A stretch of DNA of 64,000 nucleotides from Streptomyces glomeratus (GTDB lineage Bacteria; Actinomycetota; Actinomycetes; Streptomycetales; Streptomycetaceae). The notes under the pieces are model-generated. The model was not told where the DNA came from. It saw only the letters and a program-made list of their open reading frames with translations, and searched no databases. The stretch is taken from the NCBI RefSeq assembly GCF_021462825.1, contig NZ_JAKEEB010000009.1, positions 62,001-126,000 of the forward strand. The letters are read 5' to 3'. The translations under genes and the position numbers were made by a program. Positions 33,548-42,594 of this stretch are shown in pieces; the first letter of the stretch is position 1; each line of letters begins with the position of its first letter.

Positions 33548-34852
33548 ATGGGCCAGGGCCGGCAGGAGCGGGTGGCGACCAGCCTCGGGGGTGCCGTACA
33601 CGAGGAGATCAGTGCCTCTCTCGGCCCGGTCGACGCCGAGCTGGAGCGCCGCTACCCCGGTGACCCGGGCACGCGTCAGCCCGTCCACACGGTCTACGTC
33701 CCGGGGGACGCCTTCGCCGCCGACACCGTCCGCTCCTGGGGCGCCCGGGCCCTGGCCGCCCTGGACGAACACGCCCCGGACGCCGCGGCGCTGGCCGCCG
33801 TGCTCGGCCTCCCGGACGACCTCGCCGAGCCCGTCCACGACCGCGTGCGCGCGAAGCTGGAGCGCGAACCGGTCGAAGACCTGCGCGTCGACTTCGAGGA
33901 CGGCTACGGGGCACGGCCGGACGCCGAGGAGGACCAGGCCGCCGCACGCGCGGCACGGCTGATCGCGCAGGCCCACCGCGACGGCACGGCGCCCCCGTAC
34001 ACAGGTATCCGTATGAAGTGCATGGAGGCGCCGGTACGCGACCGGGGCATCCGCACGCTCGACATCTTCCTGACGGGCCTGATGGAGGCCGGCGGCCTGC
34101 CCCGGGGCCTCGTGCTCACCCTGCCCAAGGTCACCTACCCCGAGCAGGTCACCGCCCTGGTGCGGCTGCTGGAGGAGTTCGAGAAGGCGCACGGCCTCGA
34201 GCCCGGAAGGATCGGGTTCGAGATCCAGATCGAGACCAGCCAGGCCATCCTCGCCGCCGACGGCACGGCCACCGTCGCGCGGATGATCCAGGCCGCCGGG
34301 GGACGCGCCACGGGGCTGCACTACGGCACCTTCGACTACAGCGCCTGTCTCGGCGTGTCCGCCGCCTACCAGGCCAGTGACCACCCGGCCGCCGACCACG
34401 CCAAGGCGGTCATGCAGGTCGCGGCCGCTGGCACCGGAGTGCGGGTGTGCGACGGCTCCACGAACGTCCTGCCGGTCGGCCCGACCGAGAAGGTGCACGA
34501 GGCCTGGCGGCTGCACTACGGGCTCACCCGGCGGGCGCTGGCGCGCGCCTACTACCAGGGCTGGGACATGCATCCCGGCCACCTCCCGACCCGGTACGCG
34601 GCCGTCTTCGCCTTCTACCGCGAGGGCTTCCAACAGGCCGCGGCACGGCTGGTCCGGTACGTGGACCGGACCGGCGGCGACGTCATGGACGAGCCGGCCA
34701 CCGCCAAGGCGCTGAGCGGGTATCTGCTGCACGGGCTGGACTGCGGCGCGCTCAACGTGGCCGAGGTCGCCCGGGCGACCGGCCTGACCCGAGCGGATCT
34801 GCAGGGCTTCGCGATGCCGCGGCGGGGCGACCTCACGGCGTCGGCCCCGTAG
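33548..34852 (+). CDS. DUF6986 aldolase/citrate-lyase-like protein
   Basis: This 434-residue protein matches the HpcH/HpaI aldolase-citrate lyase superfamily barrel: DLRVDFEDGYG (metal-binding Asp/Glu), GIRMKCMEAPVRDRG with the Arg of the substrate pocket, GFEIQIETSQAI with the second metal Glu, and LHYGTFDYS. The C-terminal part (YYQGWDMHPGHLPTRYAAVFAFYREGF) is typical of what is now DUF6986. Related proteins are CoA-ester or keto-acid lyases and malate-synthase relatives. ATG 33548 with GGGAGGG is preferred over the upstream GTG 33521. Substrate unknown. Confidence 0.82.
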   Translation: MGQGRQERVATSLGGAVHEEISASLGPVDAELERRYPGDPGTRQPVHTVYVPGDAFAADTVRSWGARALAALDEHAPDAAALAAVLGLPDDLAEPVHDRVRAKLEREPVEDLRVDFEDGYGARPDAEEDQAAARAARLIAQAHRDGTAPPYTGIRMKCMEAPVRDRGIRTLDIFLTGLMEAGGLPRGLVLTLPKVTYPEQVTALVRLLEEFEKAHGLEPGRIGFEIQIETSQAILAADGTATVARMIQAAGGRATGLHYGTFDYSACLGVSAAYQASDHPAADHAKAVMQVAAAGTGVRVCDGSTNVLPVGPTEKVHEAWRLHYGLTRRALARAYYQGWDMHPGHLPTRYAAVFAFYREGFQQAAARLVRYVDRTGGDVMDEPATAKALSGYLLHGLDCGALNVAEVARATGLTRADLQGFAMPRRGDLTASAP

Positions 34853-34953
34853 GACCGTGCCGAGGCGGGGGTTCCGGCGGCGCCGGCTCCCACCCGTCCA
34901 CCGGCACCGCCTGGACCACGTCGGGCGGGCTGCCGTCGTTCGTGCGCCACCCG

Positions 34954-35973
34954 TCAGTCCGCGGGCGGCAGTTCGCCCGAGCCGCGGGTGATCAGGCGGG
35001 TCGGAAGTTCGATGCGCTCCGGGGTGACGAGCGTGCCGTCGAGCTGGCGGAAGAGCCGCTCGGCGGCCGTGCGGCCGAGGGCGGCGGCGTCCTGGGCGAC
35101 GACCGTGACGCCGGGCTTGAGGAGATCGGCCAGCTCGAAGTCGTCGAAGCCGACCAGGGCGACCGGACGGTCGTGCTCGGCCAGGACGCGCACGACGGTG
35201 ACCGTCACCCGGTTGTTGCCGGCGAAGATCGCGGTCACGGGAGCCGGACCGGAGAGCATCTCCTCGGCGGCCCGGCGCACCCGTTGGGGGTCGGTGACGC
35301 CGAGGGACATCCAGGAACGCTCGACGGGTATCCCGGCGTCCTCCATGGCGGCGCGGTAGCCGCGCAGCCGTTCGGCCGCGGTGTGGATGCGCGGCATGTC
35401 ACCGATGAAGCCGATCCGCCGGTGGCCGTGCGCGATGAGATGGGCCACCCCGTCACGGGCGCCGCCGAAGCTGTCGGACAGCACCACGTCCGCATCGATC
35501 CTCCCGGCCGGACGGTCCACGAACACCGTGGCGACGCCCGCCCTCAGCTCGGGCTCCAGATAGCGGTGATCGCCACCGGCCGGGATGACGACCAGCCCGT
35601 CCACCCGGCGAGCGCACAACGCCAGCACCAACTCCTGCTCGCGCTCCGGGTCCTCGGCGCTGGAGCCGTTGATCAGCAGGGCGCCGTGGGCTCGGGCGAC
35701 CTCCTCGACCGCGCGGCTCAGCGGTCCGTAGAACGGGTCCGCGAGATCCTCCAGAACCAGACCGATGCTCGCGGTACGGCCCTTGCGCAGGACCCGCGCG
35801 CTGTCGTTGCGCCGGAAGCCCAGCGCCTCGATGGCCTCCTGGACCCGCCGCTCGGTGTCAGGAGTGACCCCGGGCTCGCCGTTGACGACACGGGAGACCG
35901 TCTTCAGGCCGACTCCCGCTCGCGCTGCCACGTCCTTCATGGTCGGGCGATTGCCGTAGCGGGTTCCGGACAC
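34954..35973 (-). CDS. LacI family transcriptional regulator
   Basis: This 339-residue repressor has an N-terminal HTH (TMKDVAARAGVGLKTVSRVVNG) with hinge helix (ARVLRKGRT) and a periplasmic-binding-like sugar domain. GTG 35973 with GAGGAG at 6 bases is better than the open codons upstream. It is divergent from the ROK kinase gene, and a perfect 12-bp palindrome of the LacI type lies between them, so it probably controls both genes in response to a sugar. Confidence 0.92.
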   Translation of the reverse strand: MSGTRYGNRPTMKDVAARAGVGLKTVSRVVNGEPGVTPDTERRVQEAIEALGFRRNDSARVLRKGRTASIGLVLEDLADPFYGPLSRAVEEVARAHGALLINGSSAEDPEREQELVLALCARRVDGLVVIPAGGDHRYLEPELRAGVATVFVDRPAGRIDADVVLSDSFGGARDGVAHLIAHGHRRIGFIGDMPRIHTAAERLRGYRAAMEDAGIPVERSWMSLGVTDPQRVRRAAEEMLSGPAPVTAIFAGNNRVTVTVVRVLAEHDRPVALVGFDDFELADLLKPGVTVVAQDAAALGRTAAERLFRQLDGTLVTPERIELPTRLITRGSGELPPAD

Positions 35974-36087
35974 GCGGTCTCCTCTGCGGGCGGTCTCGGG
36001 CACGATGCGCTGTCCTGTCCTGTCGTCCACGGGGATGCGTCGGTCCATGGGGTTGTATGAGGATGTGGCGTCGAGCATAGAGCCTGG

Positions 36088-36099
36088 ACAACGTTGTCA
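36088..36099. promoter_or_regulatory. LacI-family operator
   Basis: GACAACGTTGTC is a perfect 12-bp palindrome with the central CG step typical of LacI-family sites. It lies between the divergent LacI-type regulator (start 35973) and ROK kinase (start 36262) genes. Confidence 0.75.
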
Positions 36100-36261
36100 G
36101 ATGCGGGAGACACTGTCCACCGCAATCTCCGGCCTGCGCCTTCCCCCAGGGGCGCCTCCTGCCCGTACCCGGCCGGGGGCCCGGACCGCGCGGTGACCAC
36201 CGCGGTGCGTCCGGTCCGGCACCACTCCGGTACGACTCAAGCCTTGGGAGCGCTGACACTG

Positions 36262-37221
36262 ATGCACACCGACCTCGTGGCCGCCCTCGACATCGGCGGC
36301 ACCAAGATCGCCGGGGCACTGGTGGACGGCCATGGCCGGATCCTGGTGCGCGCGCAGCGCGCGACGCCCGCGCAGGAGGACGGCGACACCGTGATGGGCG
36401 CCGTGGCGGACGTGATCGCGGAGCTGACGCTCTCCCCGCTCTGGTGCAGAGCGCGTGCCGTCGGGATCGGCAGCGCGGGGCCGGTGGACGCCTCCGCGGG
36501 CACGGTGAGCCCCGTCAACGTGCCGGGCTGGCGCGGGTACCCGCTGGTCGAGCGGGTCCGCGCGGCGACGGGCGGCCTGCCCGTCGAGCTGATCGGCGAC
36601 GGCGTGGCCATCACGGCCGCCGAACACTGGCAGGGCGCGGCCCGCGGCCATGACAACGCCCTCTGCATGGTGGTGTCGACCGGGGTCGGTGGCGGTCTCG
36701 TCCTGGGCGGGCGGCTGCACCCGGGCCCGACCGGCAACGCGGGCCACATCGGGCACATCAGTGTCGACCTGGACGGAGATCCGTGCCCCTGCGGTTCGCG
36801 CGGCTGTGTGGAACGGATCGCGAGCGGGCCGAACATCGCGCGCCGCGCCCTGGAGGGCGGCTGGCGGCCCGGCCCCGACGGCGACACCTCGGCCGCCGCG
36901 GTGGCCGCTGCAGCGCGTCAGGGCGATCCGGTGGCCGTGGCCTCCTTCGAACGGGCCGCACAGGCGCTGGCCGCGGGGATCGCCGCGACGGCGACACTCG
37001 TCGAGATCGACATCGCGGTCATCGGCGGGGGAGTCGGCAAAGCGGGCGAGGCGCTGTTCACGCCCCTGCGCAGGGCCCTTTCCGACTACGCCACGCTCTC
37101 CTTCGTACGTGGTCTGACCGTCGCACCCGCGTTGATGGGTACGGACGCGGGACTCGTGGGTGCGGCCGCGGCGGCCCTGGGGGGCCGGAACAGCGTGCCG
37201 GCGGCGGGCGTCGCGACGTGA
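36262..37221 (+). CDS. ROK family sugar kinase
   Basis: This 319-residue protein has the phosphate loop DIGGTKIAGALVD, the catalytic Asp region (ELIGDGVAITAAEHW), the ROK signature STGVGGGLVLGG and the zinc motif GNAGHIGH...CPCGSRGCVE, all intact. It lacks an N-terminal HTH, so it is a kinase (glucokinase, N-acetylglucosamine or allose-type) rather than a ROK repressor. ATG 36262 is 11 bases after TTGGGAG. Divergent LacI control suggests induction by a specific sugar. Confidence 0.92.
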   Translation: MHTDLVAALDIGGTKIAGALVDGHGRILVRAQRATPAQEDGDTVMGAVADVIAELTLSPLWCRARAVGIGSAGPVDASAGTVSPVNVPGWRGYPLVERVRAATGGLPVELIGDGVAITAAEHWQGAARGHDNALCMVVSTGVGGGLVLGGRLHPGPTGNAGHIGHISVDLDGDPCPCGSRGCVERIASGPNIARRALEGGWRPGPDGDTSAAAVAAAARQGDPVAVASFERAAQALAAGIAATATLVEIDIAVIGGGVGKAGEALFTPLRRALSDYATLSFVRGLTVAPALMGTDAGLVGAAAAALGGRNSVPAAGVAT

Positions 37222-37552
37222 CGGCCCCAACCGTCGGGCCCCGCATGGTGACACTTCGTCAACGTCGCACTCCCGCATGGTCGACATGACCGATCCTGAC
37301 CGTTGCCGCCCACTACTTGACAGTTTCCTATACGAGTTGAGCCTCCCTCAGTCCTGAAGTTCGCTCTTTATGACCGGATCGGCTGTCTTCGGCGGTAGCA
37401 CGTCGATTTCGCTGCGGCCGGCCCGGCGTCTCTCCTACGGTGGCCGTCTCGGGGGCGATCCGGCGATCACGGCCATGCTGTGGGGGCATGGAGCCGGTGC
37501 GCCTGTGGGACGTACGCGCGTACACGGGTTGCGTAAGGGGGGCGGCTCGTCC
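37222..37552. other. Leader region of the GTPase-NLR cassette
   Basis: No gene seen. Around 37317-37334 TTGACA and TATACG occur but only 6 bases apart, so neither is a safe promoter assignment. An ATG at 37370 is in frame with the GTPase gene and would add 61 residues of non-conserved-looking, Gly/Arg-rich sequence. Confidence 0.4.
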
Positions 37553-39844
37553 GTGAGCGATATCAAGGAAAGTCTCGATGCCGTGCTGCGTCGACGGCGG
37601 GAGCATCTGCCCGTGGTCGACGAGCAGATGGAGCGGTGGACCCGGATTCGGCAACTGGCAAGGGAACTGCGTGACGCGACCAGGAGTGCCGGCGCGGCCG
37701 GTCCTCAGGGGCCGGCGCACGCCGCCCTGGATTCGCTCGACACCGAGGCGATCGAGCGAGCGGTGCAGGACTGCCTGGACGTACTGGCCGGGGTGCGCAG
37801 CAGGGTCGGCCGCAACACCGTCAACATCGGTGTGAGCGGCCGTGCCCGCAACGGCAAGAGCACGGTGCTGCAGTCGCTGTCCGGGCTCGACGACCAGCAG
37901 ATTCCCAGTGGCCGCGGCCAGCCGGTCACCGCCGTGCGCAGCCGGATCTACCACTCGGCCACCGACCGCGGCGCACTGCTGACCATGCACACCGAGAGGT
38001 CGTTCCTCAGGGAGGTGATCGCTCCCTACCACGCCGAACTGGGCCTGGACCCCGCGCCGGGTGACCTGTCGGCCTTCGCGCTCTATGACTATCCGCCGCC
38101 CGCTGACGCAGCGGGCAAGGCGGACCAGCCCCGGCTGGCCCCGATGCTGGCCCGCGTCCGTGAGGCACAGGAGGCGCTCGGCACCTACCGGCACTGTCTG
38201 ACCGGCGAGGTCCGGACGGTGGACCTCTCGGACATCAGGGAGTGGGTGGCCTATCCGGAGGGTGGTGCGGCGCCGCCGGTGAAGCGGCCGTACCTTGCCG
38301 TACGGGACGCGGCGATCACCTGTGCCTTCCCGATCGACGAAGTGACAGCGCTGGGTCTGGTGGACATGCCCGGTCTCGGCGAACTGGTCCCCGAGGCCGA
38401 GGCACACCATCTCGACGGCCTGCGCAACGACGTCGACTTCGTCATCGTCGTCAAGCGGCCGACCGACACCAATGCCATGTGGGCGGAGGAGGACGCCCGC
38501 GCCCTCCAGCTCATCGCGAGCGTCTGCACCGTCGCGGACGTACGCGACTTCACCATGATCCTGGTCAACACGGGGATGTGTCTTCCCGAGAACATCCGCG
38601 CCCTTGAGGACGACCTGACGCAACGGCTCAACGGGAACGAGGAGCACCGCGGTTACTGGGTGGTGCTCGAGGACGGCGCCGACCGCGACGTGGTCCGGGA
38701 CCGGGTGCTGCGACCGGTTCTGGAGCACCTGGCGACCGCTCTGCCGCGCATGGACGAGGCGGTGATCGCGGACGCGATCGCGGTGTGCCGTGAACGCACG
38801 GACGCGATCGCGACGGAACTGGCTGCCTGGACCGCCGTACTCCGGACCCTGGCGGTGCCCACATCGGCGGAACAGACGATCAACCGCGCCGAACGGCTGC
38901 GTGAGGAAGTGGCGGCTTCGCTGCAGGCATGGGTCGACACCCTCAAGGCTCGTGCCGCGGACGACTTCGACGACACCGAGTTCCTCGAGCGTGTCGCGGA
39001 GGTGCACGACGACGTCCGCTCCTGGGCGCTCGACGGCTTCGGCGAAGGCGCCGAGGCGTGGCGGGAACGGGCGCTGAACCGCCTGCGTGTGGACCGGGCG
39101 TCGCTGCCCTTCGCATCCACGGAGCTCAACCGGGTGCGGGTGGAGATGGCGCGCCGCTTCGCCGCGGTGGACGACGTGCTGACGCAACGTCGGGAGGACT
39201 ACTGGGCGGGCCTGGTCGACGCACTGGGCTCCAAGCTGGCGCTCCTCGTCCGTGACGCCTCCCACGACGCGGACGTCGTCCGGCCCCAGGGATACCTGCA
39301 GGCCCTCGCCCGCGTCTTGCACGACGCGTACGACCCCTGCCCTGTGCTGGCCGGGACGCTCGACTCCGCGCTGGACGTACGGCTCGACTACCACACTCGG
39401 GTGCTGCCCCATCTGCGCCGTGCCCTCGGCGTACTCCTCCCCGAACCGGACGATCCGGCGGGCGCGGACGGTCCGACCACCTTGCTCGCGGTGCCCCGCA
39501 CCGCCGAGGGCGCCGAACTCCTGCTGGAGAGGATCACTCAACTGGCCCGGCAGGCCGCCTACGACGCTCAAGCGGTCCTCGCCCGTGAGCCGGCGACCGC
39601 GGCCCAGGCGCTGTTCGCGTACGGCGAGCAGTTCGAGGACTCCTTCGTGCGCTCGGAGCAGTCCGAGGTGGAGTTCAGACGTCTCGTGGGGCAGTTCCAG
39701 GACCGCATGTGGCCCTCCGACGGCGCAGGGGCTCAAGCGGTGACGGTTCAAGTGCGCCGTGTGCGCGGCCTGGTGGCGGAACTGCGCCGCCTGATCGATG
39801 ACGTGGATCCGCGGCACCCCGCGGCAGAGGGGAGCCGACGATGA
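37553..39844 (+). CDS. Dynamin-like large GTPase of a putative conflict cassette
   Basis: This 763-residue protein has a dynamin/GTPase domain followed by long helical segments. The P-loop GRARNGKST is at residues 96-104 and the switch-II motif DMPGL at 271-275; a recognisable NKxD is not seen, and VNTG near residue 343 may occupy that place. The C-terminal 400 residues are charged and helical, like a dynamin stalk. GTG 37553 with AAGGGGGGCGG before it gives a natural helical start (SDIKESLDAVLRRR); ATG 37370 is the alternative. The stop overlaps the next ATG (ATGA). A membrane- or assembly-related role is inferred. Confidence 0.7.
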   Translation: MSDIKESLDAVLRRRREHLPVVDEQMERWTRIRQLARELRDATRSAGAAGPQGPAHAALDSLDTEAIERAVQDCLDVLAGVRSRVGRNTVNIGVSGRARNGKSTVLQSLSGLDDQQIPSGRGQPVTAVRSRIYHSATDRGALLTMHTERSFLREVIAPYHAELGLDPAPGDLSAFALYDYPPPADAAGKADQPRLAPMLARVREAQEALGTYRHCLTGEVRTVDLSDIREWVAYPEGGAAPPVKRPYLAVRDAAITCAFPIDEVTALGLVDMPGLGELVPEAEAHHLDGLRNDVDFVIVVKRPTDTNAMWAEEDARALQLIASVCTVADVRDFTMILVNTGMCLPENIRALEDDLTQRLNGNEEHRGYWVVLEDGADRDVVRDRVLRPVLEHLATALPRMDEAVIADAIAVCRERTDAIATELAAWTAVLRTLAVPTSAEQTINRAERLREEVAASLQAWVDTLKARAADDFDDTEFLERVAEVHDDVRSWALDGFGEGAEAWRERALNRLRVDRASLPFASTELNRVRVEMARRFAAVDDVLTQRREDYWAGLVDALGSKLALLVRDASHDADVVRPQGYLQALARVLHDAYDPCPVLAGTLDSALDVRLDYHTRVLPHLRRALGVLLPEPDDPAGADGPTTLLAVPRTAEGAELLLERITQLARQAAYDAQAVLAREPATAAQALFAYGEQFEDSFVRSEQSEVEFRRLVGQFQDRMWPSDGAGAQAVTVQVRRVRGLVAELRRLIDDVDPRHPAAEGSRR

Positions 39845-40992
39845 CGCTGTCGTTCAAGGCGTCCATGGTGGGCCCGTCCAGAGTCGGGAAGACGACCTTG
39901 CTGACCGCCGTCCTTGCCGAGACGGAATCCATGCTGGCCGGTAGCGGAATCAGCCTCGTCCTGGACGAGACAACCGAGGTGCGGGTCCGCCAGAACCGCA
40001 AGGAACTCCGGCGAGCCATCGAATCGCGCGAGTTCGACGCGGCGTCCCTGAGGGGCAGCCAGGGGAAGGCCCTGTATCAAGTGAGCCTTCAGGCATTCGG
40101 GGACAGCAGGCCGGGCATCCCGTTCAGCATCCTCGACTACCCGGGCGGTTGGCTCGACCCCGCCAAGCGGGCGCAAGTCCCCCAGGCCAAGGAGAGCTGG
40201 GCCGAGTGCGAGAGGCACATCACCGAGAGCCTGATGCTGCTGGTGCCCGTAGACGCCGCCGTGCTGATGGAAGCGGTCACTCCGGCGCAGCGCCGGGCGG
40301 TGGCGGACCTGCTCGGCCTCGAGGACGTCGAGGCCTCGGCCCGGAAATGGGCACGCGCCCGCAACCGGCCCGAGCACCGTGATGAGCCGGCCGTACTCCT
40401 TCTCGCGCCGCTGAAATGCGAAAAGTACTTCGATGACAACGGTGGCAAAGGGCGAGAAGCGGGAAGACTGCGGCAACTCGTCCGGGAAAAGTACAAGACG
40501 ATCGTCGGTGCGGTCCAGGAGGAAGCGAAGGATCGCAGCGTACGGGTGGTCTACTCGCCCATCGACACCTACGGCTGCGTGGACCTCATGGAGGCGGAGT
40601 GGGTCGAGGTGGACGACGACGGTGACCGGACCCTGGACTTTCGCGGGCACTACCGATTCCGGGAGATTCCGCCCGAAGTACGGCCCAAGGCCGCCGCAAC
40701 CGTCATGCGGGAGCTGTGCCGATGCGTGGTCTCCGGCCAGGACGCCGCGGAGCAGCGGCGAGCGGACGCGGCCAGGGGCGTCTACGAACTGGCGCTGGGG
40801 CGCAAGCTCGAGACCAAAGGGTTCTGGGGGGCGTTGGACTACTACCTCTTCGGGGAGGCGCTGGCCAACAGGAGCACCCGCCTGTCCAGCCAACAGATCA
40901 TGGCCGATGCCGCGCGGCACCAGGAAGAGCTGACAGCGGTACTGAAACGCATGGCCCAGCGGCCCGCCGACGAGCGAGTGGAGGAGTGGTGA
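39841..40992 (+). CDS. Second P-loop GTPase of the cassette
   Basis: This 383-residue protein has a clear P-loop GPSRVGKTT at residues 11-19 and a switch-II-like DYPGGW at 99-104. The guanine-specificity motif is not clear (LLAPLKCEKY near residue 200 may replace NKxD). It resembles the paired GTPases (called double-GTPase or DO-GTPase) predicted in large NTP-dependent conflict systems of multicellular bacteria, but I cannot confirm that by eye. It overlaps the previous gene by 4 bases and the next GTG by 4 bases, so equal expression is likely. Confidence 0.65.
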   Translation: MTLSFKASMVGPSRVGKTTLLTAVLAETESMLAGSGISLVLDETTEVRVRQNRKELRRAIESREFDAASLRGSQGKALYQVSLQAFGDSRPGIPFSILDYPGGWLDPAKRAQVPQAKESWAECERHITESLMLLVPVDAAVLMEAVTPAQRRAVADLLGLEDVEASARKWARARNRPEHRDEPAVLLLAPLKCEKYFDDNGGKGREAGRLRQLVREKYKTIVGAVQEEAKDRSVRVVYSPIDTYGCVDLMEAEWVEVDDDGDRTLDFRGHYRFREIPPEVRPKAAATVMRELCRCVVSGQDAAEQRRADAARGVYELALGRKLETKGFWGALDYYLFGEALANRSTRLSSQQIMADAARHQEELTAVLKRMAQRPADERVEEW

Positions 40993-41807
40993 GCGGCCCG
41001 ATGCGCGCCTATCTGATGACCCGCGGCACCATGCGGAAACATGACTACGCCTTTCTCGGTGAGGCCCCGGCCGAGCCGTGGTGGGATGCGCTCACCCCTT
41101 GGGTCCTCCTGGAAAGCGAGGAGGTCATCGTCCACCGGAATGAGGCAGGCGGCGCGAATCTGCTCATCAGCGGCATCCCGTCGCGGCGCACCGACGTGCT
41201 CGGCACACGGATCCGGCACACGGTGGTGGTGGAGGATGCGCACCGCGAGCACGGACTCGCCTTGTGGATGGTGCGGTGCGGACTGGACGACGGTGAACGG
41301 ACCCGCCTGGGTGACGCCCTGGACGGAGCCTTTCCCGGGGATCTCGTGGACGCGCTCATGACGGGTGCGCACGACGACGTCGAACACCGGTTGCTCGCCA
41401 CGCTCAGACAAGCCGCCGAGGGGTCGGAAGAGGACAAGGCGGGGAAGGACATTCCCGGGTCGTGGGCGGGCAGCGTCCACGACGCGACGGCGAGCGAGGC
41501 CTTCATGGCACGCGCCCGGCGCCTTCTGGCCGAGGAGCAGACCGGATACGCCTTCACCACGCACGCTCTGCTCACCGCCGACGGCGCGCGTCGCGCGGCG
41601 TCGTCGTTGTCCGGCGAGGTGGCCGCCCTCCTCCACGAGGGTGAGCTGGAGGTGGTCGAACAGCTGGGAAAAGCCCGCGTCCCGGCGCCGCGCCGGGACA
41701 GCATCGCCCAGGCTGGAACGAAACGCCGAGTTCTGTCGGCGCTGGGGGCATTGGCCGTGGCCCTGGCCGTGGCTCTGGGAGCGTGGTGGCTGATCCGGCA
41801 TCTCTGA
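40989..41807 (+). CDS. Tail-anchored protein of the cassette
   Basis: This 272-residue protein has one transmembrane helix at the extreme C-terminus (VLSALGALAVALAVALGAWW, then LIRHL). The soluble N-terminal part starts MRAYLMTRGTMRKHDYAFL and has SGIPSRRTDVLGTRIRHTV, a pattern that looks like a small adaptor domain. GTG 40989 overlaps the previous stop; ATG 41001 is the alternative. The tail would place the complex at the membrane. I do not recognise a named family. Confidence 0.6.
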   Translation: MSGPMRAYLMTRGTMRKHDYAFLGEAPAEPWWDALTPWVLLESEEVIVHRNEAGGANLLISGIPSRRTDVLGTRIRHTVVVEDAHREHGLALWMVRCGLDDGERTRLGDALDGAFPGDLVDALMTGAHDDVEHRLLATLRQAAEGSEEDKAGKDIPGSWAGSVHDATASEAFMARARRLLAEEQTGYAFTTHALLTADGARRAASSLSGEVAALLHEGELEVVEQLGKARVPAPRRDSIAQAGTKRRVLSALGALAVALAVALGAWWLIRHL

Positions 41808-42520
41808 TGGACGAACTGGACGCCGTGTTCCGTCCTCAGGAGCGCCGGTCCTACACGTTGGAATTCGCCCTTCTGCGGTGGCAGCCCGTGCCGCGGCACT
41901 ACGATCTCGACGTCGGGATACTCTTCCCCATGGTGGAGGGTTCTCTGTATCGCTCCGGTGACGAGCGTCCCATCAAAGTCAAAGGTCGCGTCATCCAATT
42001 CGCATCGCCCACGCATGCGCTGGGCAGCACGGAATCGGTCCTGGGCGAGTTCGTCTTCAGGTTGGGCGATGCCTCCGCGGAAGTACGCGTTGCCTTGGAT
42101 TCCTCTTTCCTCAAGGGCTTGCGCGATGCGGCCACGTGGGGTCTGGAGGTCTTCACCAGCTATGAATCCCCCGACCTCAGGCGGCATCTCGTACGCCTCG
42201 TCCGCCAAGCGGGGGCCAGACTCGGGGAGGTGATTCGCCTCTGCGAGCAGATGGCCTCGAGCGAGGACCCTGCCGACGCACTGGCGCACGCGGAACTGCT
42301 GTGGGCCCGTGCGCGCCTGATGATGCTCCTGAACCAGGACGAGGCGGCGGCCGAGTACGTCGTCCAGGGATGTCACCGGGCCGAATCCTCCGGACTGCCG
42401 CTCGGCCCCCGCATGGTACGAGCCGGGCAGGGGCTCTGCCTCCTGCTGGAAGGCGCTCGGGAAGAGGATGCCGCGGGGCGGGTCCAGAGCCTCCTGCCCC
42501 ATGGGCGCGACCGGGCTTGA
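41807..42520 (+). CDS. Unrecognised protein of the cassette
   Basis: This 237-residue soluble protein has a beta-rich N-terminal half (RRSYTLEFALLRWQPVPRH, DVGILFPMVEGSLY) and a helical C-terminal half with TPR-like spacing (ALAHAELLWARARLMMLLNQ, EAAAEYVVQGC). ATG 41807 overlaps the preceding stop by one base (TGATG). No active-site motif is visible. Its fixed position between the tail-anchored protein and the NLR gene suggests an adaptor or regulator, which is inference. Confidence 0.6.
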   Translation: MDELDAVFRPQERRSYTLEFALLRWQPVPRHYDLDVGILFPMVEGSLYRSGDERPIKVKGRVIQFASPTHALGSTESVLGEFVFRLGDASAEVRVALDSSFLKGLRDAATWGLEVFTSYESPDLRRHLVRLVRQAGARLGEVIRLCEQMASSEDPADALAHAELLWARARLMMLLNQDEAAAEYVVQGCHRAESSGLPLGPRMVRAGQGLCLLLEGAREEDAAGRVQSLLPHGRDRA

Positions 42521-42594
42521 GGGTCGTGTCGACGCCGGGACCCGGCGCTCGGCGGGGCACGGGAAGGGGGTCGTGAGCGGTAGGGTGCCTGCTC

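Noticed and set aside
37317..37334. TTGACA and TATACG as a promoter for the cassette
   Set aside because: Only 6 bases separate them; not a usable -35/-10 pair.
37370..37552. N-terminal extension of the dynamin-like GTPase from ATG 37370
   Set aside because: The extra 61 residues are low-complexity and unlike a conserved domain, while GTG 37553 has a good ribosome site and starts a regular helix.
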